From Opeltia flavorubescens (taxonomy: Eukaryota; Ascomycota; Lecanoromycetes; Teloschistales; Teloschistaceae), in NCBI GenBank assembly GCA_000442125.1, contig KE546966.1, positions 2,343,471-2,407,470 of the forward strand: 64,000 bases of DNA, in the 5' to 3' direction. Positions within the stretch are counted from its first letter, which is position 1. The number at the start of each line of letters is the position of its first letter. The position numbers and the translations under genes are program-made. This document shows positions 21,105-31,060 of the stretch, piece by piece. The notes below the pieces were generated by a model. The model was not told the DNA's origin, searched no databases, and was given only the letters and a program-made list of their open reading frames with translations.

Positions 21105-23456
21105 TTACATGGTAGCCCTGAAGGTTGGAGCTAGCGAATGGAACTCATGATCGCCTCTCGGTTCCTTGCATTGACGCTTCTGCATCTGGCCAACCACTTT
21201 CCGCTTTCTGGAGGTTACATCTGGTATTGTAACTCGACCACTTGTAGTCACCCTGTCGACAAGCTGTACAGTCCCAGAACGACTATTTAGTTGCACCCCT
21301 AGCAGTCTCTTCTTCCATCCCTCCTCTTTTACCTTCTCTTCTACTGTACTGTCAGTCGCTAAGGGAGCGACTTTGACCAATTCCAGCAAGTCACCTCGCA
21401 TGATCTGAGCCAAAGTTTGCCAAGCATTGCCGACAGTTGATATGACCGATCGTGTCAAAAAAAGATACAGTATGACGCCCATGAGTAGTATGTGTATACC
21501 AATGACAGACGTCACGGCGATGAGACCTCTGTTCGCCTGCGGTCGATTGACAATGATCAAAGGCGTGGTATGTATCTCGTTAGGGCCATTAAATCGCTGC
21601 AGTTGGTCGTAAAAGTTCATGCCTGTAAATATAGTGAGGACTGATTGGAGCGCGAAGGCGATGTTGCCGTTGTTTAACAGGATCTGCTGAAATAGTGCCG
21701 TGACAGAAGGATCCGGACTAAATCGAACTATGCCTCTCCATACATTGGAAATACTATCTGCATAGTACATGTATGCAGTGACGTTATTCGAAGTTGAACT
21801 TGCACCCAGATAATCAATGGTGTCGGTGGGGTCATTGTCTCCGTTCAAAGTCAGGGCAACGGCCTGGAGAAGCCAGCTTGAATTGGCATAGTCACCTGGT
21901 CCAGGCAGCCAGGTCTCCCTTTTCGGGATAGAAAAAATGCCGCGATCCTCGGCAGTCAAAGGTTTTGTGCCAGGAGACGTTTGCCCTAGTTGTCGCCGAA
22001 TATTGGTGTAGTCAAATTTCTGGGTTTTAACTTCATAGACTGGAGATGGTTCTGTACGATTTAATTCGCCCCCGAACGCATTGATCTGCAGTACAGCACT
22101 ATCATATGCTGCATAACAGAGACTGGCGCTCACTACCATGGAGCCATTGGCCGTGAAAAGGATATCAGTCCACTCTCCACGGCCACGATAAGCCTTAGGT
22201 TCCGCGCCCGTGCCCCCGAACTGTCCAAATTCGCCTGCATCAGTGCCAAGGACCTGCATCCACTCTCGAGGCGTCCCAACGGTGACGTTGACTACCAAAA
22301 AGGCCATGCCGTATGGTTGAGAAGACGATGGCTGTTGGAATTCACTTTGAATAGGCGCAGAGGATGCATTGGAGAATTGTCCTAGGTACGTCATTCCAAG
22401 TTGCCACTCTTCGAGCACTGTTCCATCTTGTCGTGGGATATGATAAGGAAGTACAGAAGAGAAGTTGGTAGACTGGTTCGGAGCCACAGTAACTTCACCA
22501 CTCAACCCCAGTACTGGTTCTGCTGCATAATGGGCTCTGCTCAACGTCAGTCGAGGTCTCACACATTTGACGCGCGAGTCGACGACCGCTGCCGGGCCAG
22601 AGAAATCACGGAGCATAGATCGTTCTTGTTGGCTCTGAATAGGGAAAAAAGCACGCAAGGTCAGACCAGTATCAGATGTTCCGTCTTGAGAGTCCGTCGG
22701 AGTTTCATGGTACTCGGCGAAGGTAGGATAGAATGGCGGCTTCTTTGTCCACACAGTACCTCGCGAAAGGTATGGTATGGTACCATTTTCATCGTAATGG
22801 AAGTTCGTCGCAGTCGTACTCGAAGTTGTATGGGCAGGCAGTAGGCTTTGCTTCAGGTCGGAGAGGAGTGCTGTCGAGGTGAATTCTGTCAGGAGCGATA
22901 CCACTGTGAGGAGCAAGATCATCATCGGGAGCAGCAAATGGCGCCATCGCTGAGCATCTTTAAGGAAAGCTTTGAATATTAGCCACAAGAGCATGTACGG
23001 GCCTGCGTTTGCGTTTCGCATCATGGATACGGAAGCAAGATGTTGCATCAAGATTTGAGTATTCTCCAATGCGAGACCCGCGAGAAGTGACGTCGCTGTC
23101 GTTGCCTGTAGTGAGATAGACGTACGCAAAGCGACTGAGGTAAGAGTAACGGCACGTGTCAACCAGTTCTTGGCCGCCATGGCGTGCCATGTCTTATTAC
23201 TCTGATCCGCCATCCACATAAACCATAGGAAGCCAATTCCACCAAAAAGAATCAGAGTCGTAACTATGAGAATTGTAGTTGCGATCCAGCCAAAGCGATC
23301 ATAGAGCGAGAAGACCTGTTCATCTGATCGTTGACTCTTGCCTGGCCCTTCTCTATGTGCTCCTTGAAATGACGATTGGCCTCGATCCGGCTGAGCGACG
23401 AGCCTGTAATACCCTTCTCCAGATGTGGTTGCTTGATAGCCGTGAAGCGAAGACAT
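21105..23456 (-). CDS. Large membrane protein with glycosylated extracellular domain
   Basis: Uninterrupted 783-aa ORF. A cytosolic N-terminus of ~55 aa precedes a strong transmembrane helix (57-82, WIATTILIVTTLILFGGIGFLW) and hydrophobic stretches at ~105-130, ~152-165 and ~172-195. A ~450-aa loop with many N-glycosylation sequons (NQSTNFSS, NASS, NVTV, NGS, NRT, NSS, NVT) follows, then a last helix at ~645-668 (AVTSVIGIHILLMGVILYLF) and a basic 115-aa tail. This matches a common family of uncharacterised Pezizomycotina plasma-membrane proteins. It shares general layout with DUF3176 (helices, outer loop, last helix) but not that family's motifs. No transporter or enzyme signature is visible. 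Promoter side faces the 23968 gene, which diverges from it. Confidence 0.8.
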   Translation of the reverse strand: MSSLHGYQATTSGEGYYRLVAQPDRGQSSFQGAHREGPGKSQRSDEQVFSLYDRFGWIATTILIVTTLILFGGIGFLWFMWMADQSNKTWHAMAAKNWLTRAVTLTSVALRTSISLQATTATSLLAGLALENTQILMQHLASVSMMRNANAGPYMLLWLIFKAFLKDAQRWRHLLLPMMILLLTVVSLLTEFTSTALLSDLKQSLLPAHTTSSTTATNFHYDENGTIPYLSRGTVWTKKPPFYPTFAEYHETPTDSQDGTSDTGLTLRAFFPIQSQQERSMLRDFSGPAAVVDSRVKCVRPRLTLSRAHYAAEPVLGLSGEVTVAPNQSTNFSSVLPYHIPRQDGTVLEEWQLGMTYLGQFSNASSAPIQSEFQQPSSSQPYGMAFLVVNVTVGTPREWMQVLGTDAGEFGQFGGTGAEPKAYRGRGEWTDILFTANGSMVVSASLCYAAYDSAVLQINAFGGELNRTEPSPVYEVKTQKFDYTNIRRQLGQTSPGTKPLTAEDRGIFSIPKRETWLPGPGDYANSSWLLQAVALTLNGDNDPTDTIDYLGASSTSNNVTAYMYYADSISNVWRGIVRFSPDPSVTALFQQILLNNGNIAFALQSVLTIFTGMNFYDQLQRFNGPNEIHTTPLIIVNRPQANRGLIAVTSVIGIHILLMGVILYLFLTRSVISTVGNAWQTLAQIMRGDLLELVKVAPLATDSTVEEKVKEEGWKKRLLGVQLNSRSGTVQLVDRVTTSGRVTIPDVTSRKRKVVGQMQKRQCKEPRGDHEFHSLAPTFRATM

Positions 23457-23967
23457 CTTGCCTCAACAATAGGATTGGCCAAAGGCAACGAACCCTTCGC
23501 CGATAGAGCTTATACCAACTCTCAGCTCCTGGACTATGTTTGAGAGTCGAAGCTTGTTGCGTCAGTGGAAAGCTTGCGCCGCGTACATATTCTTTTTCTT
23601 CCCTCCTAATCTGGAAAGATTACGTATGACGTCCTGATAAATCTCGCGCGTGGCCGGAAGCCTTCTGACTCACAGAATCAGCGTATGCGCCAATTCGGAC
23701 GCACATCTGTCTGAATTGAGCGACGTGGCTTTCGTTGATCTATGCATGCGATATCGTGATTGGTTCCCCAATTTCAGTTGTGGCCATTTGTGGCTTGGCC
23801 TAGACTGTCCGAAAAGTACTCCGAAAGGCCTGAGCTCCGAAGTTCAGCCTCGCTGGTTATCACGACCTCCGACATTAAAATGTGCAGGCAGCCAGTTCAT
23901 ATTGAAATTTATGCTCGACAATTGACATACAGGTCTCCCTGCGGCTAAGACGTTGTACGACGTGACT
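23457..23967. promoter_or_regulatory. Divergent intergenic region, 511 bp
   Basis: It separates the minus-strand membrane-protein gene from the plus-strand Cys-rich gene and so should hold both promoters. I see no clear TATA box or named operator. A 91-codon plus-strand frame here has no recognisable content. Confidence 0.45.
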
Positions 23968-24614
23968 ATGATCTTGTCAAAAATATTTATTTGCGAGATC
24001 GTCGTCATCCTTAGTATTGCAAGTCGGGTCATGTCTCAAGCATGCGCCGCCCAAGCACCATCTACCCCCGGGTGGCCCAAATGTACTGAAGCGAATGCTG
24101 CGTTCTGTTCGAGTCCTGGTTCAACAATCATTCTTCGTTGCTTCTACAATTACGGATACGCGTGCCCAGGTAATTGCATGGATAAGTAATCACATTCGGC
24201 TGTCACGTTGAGATCGAGCTAACGACGGTCAGTCTTGGCGAAGCATACCGTGATGGACAGTGTTGGGAATCTTATGAAGGTGCAGGAGATGCTCAGTGTG
24301 CCGCCAGAGGCTTGTCTGTCAAAGCGAAGAATGGCAGCACTCTCTATCCCTTTGTAAGCTGTCTCACCTGCGCACTCTATAAATTTCTCTGACAATAGCT
24401 TCAGGGTTGTGACAATTGCTCAGCAGTCTCTTCGTCCAGTGCTTCGGCTGTACCTACCTTGACTCCTATAAGCACAATTTCGGTCTCTACTACAACAATT
24501 CCAGAACCTGCAGCCTCAAGTACGAGTTCTGCAGCCTTACTACGTCCAGAGATGGTCGTTGTATTTGAAGGGTTATTGGTCCTGCTTGGCTTGGCGGTAT
24601 ATATCTTTCGTTGA
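23968..24614 (+). CDS. Small secreted Cys-rich protein with C-terminal hydrophobic anchor
   Basis: Exons 23968-24185, 24233-24353 and 24405-24614, 182 aa. Introns are 47 nt (GTAATC, branch GCTAACG, TCAG) and 51 nt (GTAAGC, acceptor TTCAG at 24403-24404; the TAG at 24396-24398 also keeps the frame and adds two residues). The frame is open from a TTG further upstream, but the first ATG is 23968: MILSKIFICEIVVILSIASRV, a signal peptide. The mature part carries ten or more cysteines (YNYGYACPGNC, DGQCWESYEGAGDAQC, GCDNCS), then a Ser/Thr/Ala-rich stalk of ~45 residues and a terminal hydrophobic segment (VVVFEGLLVLLGLAVYIF) with one trailing Arg. This suggests a GPI-anchored or single-pass surface protein. 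Function is unknown. Confidence 0.75.
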
Positions 24615-26599
24615 AGTTCTATCGTGCTGGAAAGAGGTACACCTTTTAGTCCGAGCAATAGTATCAGATTGTTGGAGACATTGATATTGAAATAGTGTAT
24701 CAAGATCCTTGCTTTAGATATTTCAGTCCGAGGGATCACTACAAGTGCAATTTATCTTTTACTCGAGCTACTTATGCCGTATCGCGGAGCGTAAAGAGTT
24801 TTACCGGCATGGGTCATCGTTCGATACACGCTTCTCGTCTGTTCTTCGCTTTCTAGATCGACGACCCATTCGTCAAGCTGCAAGACGGAGGGATCGACTC
24901 ACATCCCGGTGTACAAGTGCCAGCGTGTCACTGAAACCTTCGGAAGTACTTTACTGGTCCTCAACGCACCAGTCTCCATGATACAGACCAACTCATACAC
25001 AAGGCCATCTGTCCGCGTCTTCATACCCGCATGCTAGATCCTTCCTGAGCCTTTATGATCATCGCTAAGGACCGTGCATTATATTGGCGCACCATTCTAG
25101 TCAGCAGTCCAGTGCGTGGTTTGAGACATTACTAATATTGCATGTTAACGAGGCAGCTTAGTTCTTCTACATATAGGTCGCGTATTCGTCTCGCGATCTC
25201 TTTCGAAGGGCAACTGGGGTGGGTGTCAGGTCCAATGCTGCGATGCTGGGAGACCGAATAGACAGATGTGACCAACTTCGAAGGAGGCCATAGATCGTGG
25301 AATTTAATTCGTTTCATGCAAAACGCCGCACGAAGCAGCTGCCAAAGAAGACTTGGCGGGTTTCATGAAGTTTTAACTCGGTATTTGGCAGCCCTCGCTT
25401 CAATTTGTTCGGAGCGCATGTGCGATGATAGCTTGCGACACGAGTTCAGCCAATGACCCAGAGTGCGAATTGACCTAACCAATTTCTTATACTATATTTT
25501 ATCGTCTTGAGGTTGGCAGTACTGTTCTTGATACCAACCCGACCCGCACAGCACAGGCTAATGCACATCATAGTAGTTTATTTCCCGATCATCGTCAAAA
25601 CTAGCACCTCCCACAGGCCACCGAAACGGGCTAGCAAAAGCCTTTCTTGGCAGTGAAGCTATAACCTCATTGTACCTTTCATGGAGATGTAATGATACCG
25701 TCAAATTATTGTATGCCATGTTACGATTGCTCGAATTAAAGATTTTATCGTTCGATTTTAGCTAGCAGAACTACTCAATCAAGCCAAGCGTCGAAGAGAA
25801 TCAATGCAAGATCATGAATTTACTCTGCAGCGCACAATAATAGGCTCCAACTTGGAGGTTTACCTAATCAAGCACTCACGCCCACATCCAATTCGTTTTA
25901 CCCGTGCCATTAAAGTAGAGCTCAGCCTCTCATTAATAGGAATCGCAGATCTTGAAGATCCTCTCCTTCGCTCGTATTTTCCCTTTTGCTTGTATATCCC
26001 TCCCCACTTGGTAGGCCAACGCGATCCGCAGCAGCGCCTATTGTGGAAAGCATTTTCTTGATCGTGGCTATGCATCTTCTCGGCATCAAAATCATGTTTT
26101 ATGAGTAGAAGTACGTTCAAAATCTTTCTTGGCATTTTTCATTTTGTTTCATGTGAGGGACTACTAGTGGCGGGAGGGGTAATCCTGCAATTAAGCTTCT
26201 TGATTGCATCAAAAATCAAATGCCACAATACTACAATTCAACGGTCCTCGCTCAATTTCACCCTCATTCCGACCGGAGGATCAGCGCTCGAGAAAACAAA
26301 TATAGGCTGTGAAACACATTCGGTCAATCGCGGCCCTATTTTCATCCTCACTTGCACAATAGACAACTTTGCCACCTCCTCAAATGTCATTGTCGAAGCT
26401 TTGGACTCAAGAAATATCCGACATGAAATCTCTAAATGCATTCAAAAGCATGCTTCTTCCCCCGAGCTTTGCTCTCATCAACAGACCAGTAACCACCACG
26501 TCTCCAAAATCTTTGGAAGCCAGGGATATCCAATTCAAGGCCGTAAGCAAGTACTTGACTACAGATTTCATCGTCTTCTCTATATTCAATTCCCTTTAA
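24615..26599. other. 2.0 kb without a supported gene
   Basis: Several 60-90 codon frames and one of 195 codons (ATG at 26101 to 26688) are present. The 195-codon frame starts with a hydrophobic segment but overlaps the better-supported frame at 26600-27127 and shows no domain, so I do not call it a gene. Leader exons of the downstream gene could lie here. Confidence 0.4.
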
Positions 26600-27127
26600 A
26601 TACCAGTCGATATACTCTCCAGGACCATCACCTCGGCTTTCGCAGCCAGCTGCCTTTTCCTTTTGGCAACCGCCGCATCCATCGCTAGCAAAGGCATCCA
26701 AGTGCGCCCTAGAGACGATACCCCCAAAGCTTGCGAGTTCCCAATGGGTAAACAAGGTAATTTTGGCTGGTATGACTTGTCCGGCGCTGCCGGCCGCGAT
26801 GTCTGCTTCGGATGGGGGCAAGGGTCAATCTCGTGCAACAAGGCGTGGTCACAGGATGAAATCAACGACATCATGTCCGCGGCTAGCCAGCAGCTTGCCA
26901 ATGACGGGCAACTAAAGTCCTCGACCGTGGGCCGATGGACGGCCGTGTTTGGGGTTTTCACCACGGCGTTCGCGGACCCGGATCCGGTCCTCTTCGATCA
27001 TGGTATCCAGAATGTGCAGACTTTCTCACCTGAGACCGAATCGAGCATTGGAGCCATGGACTACTACTATATGGATTCGACAAACTTCATGATGGTTTCA
27101 ACGCTTAGTTGCCCAAAGGATGATTAG
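26600..27127 (+). CDS. Effector-like secreted protein, start not identified
   Basis: A 175-codon frame stays open from 26600 to the stop at 27125-27127. Its beginning looks like a signal peptide (SAFAASCLFLLATAASIAS) followed by a charged region (KGIQVRPRDD), as if processed there. The mature part has four Cys (KACEFPMG, DVCFGWGQGSISCNKAW, STLSCPKDD) and aromatic-rich segments (GNFGWYDLSG, MDYYYMDSTNFMM). No in-frame ATG precedes the signal-like segment. An ATA codon stands at 26612, where a start could have been lost, and a 5' exon is the other possibility (CCAG acceptor candidates at 26603-26606 and 26619-26622). I do not recognise the family. Coding confidence is fair; intactness is open. 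Confidence 0.5.
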   Translation: MPVDILSRTITSAFAASCLFLLATAASIASKGIQVRPRDDTPKACEFPMGKQGNFGWYDLSGAAGRDVCFGWGQGSISCNKAWSQDEINDIMSAASQQLANDGQLKSSTVGRWTAVFGVFTTAFADPDPVLFDHGIQNVQTFSPETESSIGAMDYYYMDSTNFMMVSTLSCPKDD

Positions 27128-28033
27128 GTGGGGGGTTTCATGGCATTTATTTGATTGATGGAGGCAGAGGAGGCAATATTTTTGATGATCATTCTGTTGC
27201 TGTATCTGTTGAGTTCTTGTTACGAGGCTTTTGACGGGTAAGCTCTTATTGTTTGTCTTTCCTTGACGCTGGTGGCTGTCCAATAGATCACTACTGGGTA
27301 TTCGGGCTCGCTGTTATCAGAATCATCGGTTTGTTTCCTGGATAGTATAAGTATATTTGTATCAATAAACCTCCTTTTATACTTTCTCCTCAGATCAATA
27401 CAGTCCTAGTATGAGAGGCTATAGCTAAGAATCGATCGAAGTTTATGTGGTACCCGTTTATAATTCGAAGGTTTTCCTTAGAGTCGGGGTAAATAGCTAT
27501 ACCCCTTTCACTGTCCGAGCAGTCACATCAGCATAATATCTTCGATTTGCGAAGTAATGATTCCATTTGACTATATGAAACATGAGATTGCTATTCCGTT
27601 TTCTATAGCCAAAGCTATTGGAACAATTCAAGAAAGCGCGTGTATAATAAATTGTGGATTCTAAGATTTATTGGTAAATCTTTTAGGATCGCTGTGAAAG
27701 GAACAAGAATACTAAGACTAATCCGGTAATGATACCGAGACTCACGTTACCTATAGTAGAACCGTCAAAGGGCCTGATAAAGCAAACGGTATTGCCGCGC
27801 TAGGGTAGGTAGATTCACGAATATTTCTTATGATAGCCGCGGGCAGGAACGTTGTGGGAGGATTGCGAACGCTTTCCTTCGTAGTAGATGAATGTATTTG
27901 TTCTTGAACGGTATCCCATGATCCTATCCTGATTCTGAATCTTTTTTCTTCCAAATGTGCTATAAAGCTCATGCTCAACCTTCTGAGTAGAGAGCTTTCT
28001 ATAGCGTCAAAATCTATTTTCTAGAGTACCATT
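27128..28033. other. Intergenic, 906 bp, moderately AT-rich
   Basis: No gene recognised. It lies between two convergent genes and probably contains both polyadenylation regions. Confidence 0.5.
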
Positions 28034-29842
28034 TCAAAGTGGCGAGGGCAGGGCATCAGGCGGCAGGGATGGTAAAGACTTATGTATTAGCATCGCGCCG
28101 CTGCTGGGCTGCTTGTCGCGATTTCCCCCACCCATGGCTTTCTTTGCGTTTCGCCTCGACACAAAGTGATGACATTCCATGCAGAAGATGCCTTGGGATG
28201 TCCGAGAGTAACCAGTCTCGATCTTTTGCTTGCAGTTCCGGCATCTGAAACAGTCCGCACAAAAGGCCTGATCGCCAGTCGAAATATACAGACCTTCCGG
28301 CTTAGTACCACATGCGCTGCAGCGATAGAGACAAGCAGCGCAGCTGAGGAAACCGCTACGATACTGATAGGGTTTGGAGTCAGAACCGAAAAGTGTGCCG
28401 CACGTAATACATTTGCAGCATTCCATATGGTAACGACCGCCGGCTATTTTGTATTAGTTTCTGCCAGCTCGTATCCAACCTTGCGTAAATCATTAGGACG
28501 TACCAATCTGGTAGGCTAAACCTTCCGAAAGTCTCTAGTGGTTTTGCCATTTAGTATATATGTTGTCTATATTACGAAAATGATATTGAGGGAAGTGAAC
28601 GTTATCATGCAACTTACATTAGAACAGACTATACAGGAAAAATCAGACTCGCCCTCATCCCCCGAATTGCTTTGTAATTGAGATTGAGATTTGGCTACCT
28701 GGCCCACAGGCAAGTCTAAATCTTCGACGGGCCATGGACCGGTCAAAGGCAACATTGTTGTATCGTCAGAACGCTCGTTATCCGCGTCGACAAGCAAAAC
28801 ATCACCGGCGGGTTCGTATTCCTGAAGCGATGGCGAAACGGACCCTACCAAACTTGCCGATGTAGCTGTACTGAACGGTCGTTGAGGCGATGGAGATCGT
28901 GCCAGTTCTTTGGACCAAGTTCGAGACAGCCGCTCGGAACTGGTAATCTCGTCCAGAGTTATTGCTAAGTTGAACACAGAAATGTTGGAAACTTCTGAAA
29001 CACTCAAGGCTGAAAGACACGACCATGCCATTGACTGCTGACCAGAGGTGAAAGTAGAGGACCGAAAAGCTGAGTTTCGGCTATAGACCCAGGATTGCTT
29101 TAATTCAATGACGAAGTCAGGTGCAAAGATGCTGCTTCGAGTATTTGAAGCTGTCTTTGGTTCAATCCCGTGAAATCTCCTCTCGTGATGTGGATTCTGT
29201 GGAGTGCCAAAGTCCGACTGCTCCCAGTCTCCAGGGTAGGCTGTGAAACTCATCCTCTGCATTTCGCGGAACTCTAGTTCCTGAATCCTGTTGAGCATAT
29301 CTTGATACCTGCTATCGATGAGGTCATGGAGACGGTCAAGGGACTCTTTGGCTTCTACCAATGTGTAGCTATGACCAGTCAGTACTTCATTCAATAGCTG
29401 GAACAAGATCGAACCCATGAAGGATGCTGAGTATAAGCGACAGGGACGCTTTGTGGACATGAAGTCGTTGGATCAAGGACATGATCTCCGACTCCGCTCG
29501 AGCCCATCTCATGCTGTCCAGAATCCTCATATCGTCCGTCTTCAATCCATACAATGTCTTCTCCAATTCTGAAAACGTAAGAACACAGCTGCTCACGATC
29601 GTTACAATCTCATCGACTTTGAGCAGGGACGTTCGTGATCGATCGGTGTATTCGCTGTCAACGAGGAAAGATTGTAGTTGAGACAATAAAATTCTGATAT
29701 CGTTGACATCGGTCACAACATGCTGCGCTTGCGCTGGAGCTTTGTGCGCCGCCTTTGTGAATCGAACCAGAAGCTTGGAGATTTCTGCGGCTGCGGTCAA
29801 GATGCCAATGACACCAGCTGCAATGCTCAGCGGCTCAGACAT
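28034..29842 (-). CDS. Fungal_N domain protein with C-terminal double LIM zinc-finger domain
   Basis: Four exons on the minus strand: 29842-29415, 29368-28618, 28534-28504 and 28443-28034, giving 539 aa. The introns (46, 83 and 60 nt) have GTTCGA/GTAAGT/GTACGT donors, ACTGAC/TACTAAAT/ACTAATAC branch sites and TAG acceptors, and all phases close. Residues 1-~145 (MSEPLSIAAGVIGILTAAAE..) are the helical N-terminal domain common in fungal STAND and signalling proteins (Fungal_N type). A ~240-aa Ser-rich, probably disordered region follows. LIM1 is CIVC..HMECCKCITC..CAAC; LIM2 is CSAC..CADCFRCRNC..FCMEC. LIM domains bind zinc and mediate protein contacts, and this pair resembles the LIM pair at the N-terminus of fungal Rga-type RhoGAPs. 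Here there is no RhoGAP domain after it; a basic Ser/Pro tail closes the protein. A cytosolic adaptor role is inferred. Confidence 0.85.
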
Positions 29843-31060
29843 GATGGGGAGCAAGGGTCGCGACCGCGAGATTCAAGATGCTGTCTTATATCAACCTCTC
29901 TTCCTTATCCTTAGAATCACAAACGTATTCAGATACCATTATTTCCATCTGATACTATTAATCAAGGAACAAGACAAAGAATCAAAGAATCTAGTTTTCG
30001 GGGGATTGCAATAAGGCTGAAGTGGGCGAAGTCGCCGAATCAAGGGTGTAGGGAGCTTAGCCCTGATTTGTGGAGCTCCCGAAGCCAGGCTGACTGCACG
30101 ACTCCAATGCAGTGGAAGTAAAGAACTATAATAGTCAACTTAGTTGGACCATCTATCAAGGGGCAGAATGCTGGTGGCATTACTAGCGCATGTAGCAGAG
30201 GTTCTGTTGCCAACTTGATCAGGAATTGCTATGAAATATACAAGAAACGCCAAGCCAGGGTATCGGAAGCTGGGTATACTATGCTTGGACTCGATATTTA
30301 TATTGAAGCTCACCTATTAAGAAAATCGTAACAGATGCTAATGTTAAACAAAAAATGCAGCACCCTCGTTGCCGGCAGCGCCGGTGGGGTGCCAAAGAGA
30401 TGCACGACGCTTGGTGTATACCATTCGCATACTAACCATATCTGATATCCCATATAACGTGTAGTGATGCCTGCAGCAAGGTCCCAGCACCGGTATATCT
30501 GTCCTCCTTGCATTAGTCTCTTCCATCGCTTCCAGGCCCCCTGCTAGTGCCCAAGGTGATACTGACATGGGCGCTGGCAGGTTCCAAGACGAAATAGAAC
30601 GTTCAGATATGTAGTAGTAGAGAGTCTAGCTACTATTATAAGCGTGTATTGCATGTGGCTGATATATACTCCATTTATTATCGGTATTGGGTGGTACCTT
30701 GGTGAGATTAGGGTATACGGCGGCGAGCCGGCAGGCATTGCGCCTGCCCGTTTCGAATGACTGGCTTCTGATAGGCTGGACTTGAATATCTTGAACGAGG
30801 CTCAAATTCATGTATCTGAACGGTATGGGTTCATTACTTTATTAGAGTGTCAACATTTGGCGCCAGTTCCCACAAAGCCAGAACCCTTAGCAGAGCTGGT
30901 AGATTGTTATCTATAGCTTTTCTTGGGATTTCTGTGAAGGCACGCATAGTGGTACGTAGAGGGTCAGCAGAGACTTCTCGTGTGGTTATATTCAGTACCT
31001 CGAGCTCGCCAGTATCGCTGGATGATGCAATTCGTGTCAATACAATTTTTGAATGACTTC
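29843..31060. other. 1.2 kb between the last gene and the AT-rich isochore
   Basis: The promoter of the Fungal_N-LIM gene lies at its left end. The rest has only short frames. Base composition is ordinary until about 31,050, where it changes within a few tens of bases. Confidence 0.55.

Noticed and set aside
26101-26688. 195-codon plus-strand ORF from ATG 26101
   Set aside because: It has no recognisable motif, overlaps the better coding frame at 26600-27127, and its hydrophobic start is not followed by a coherent domain.
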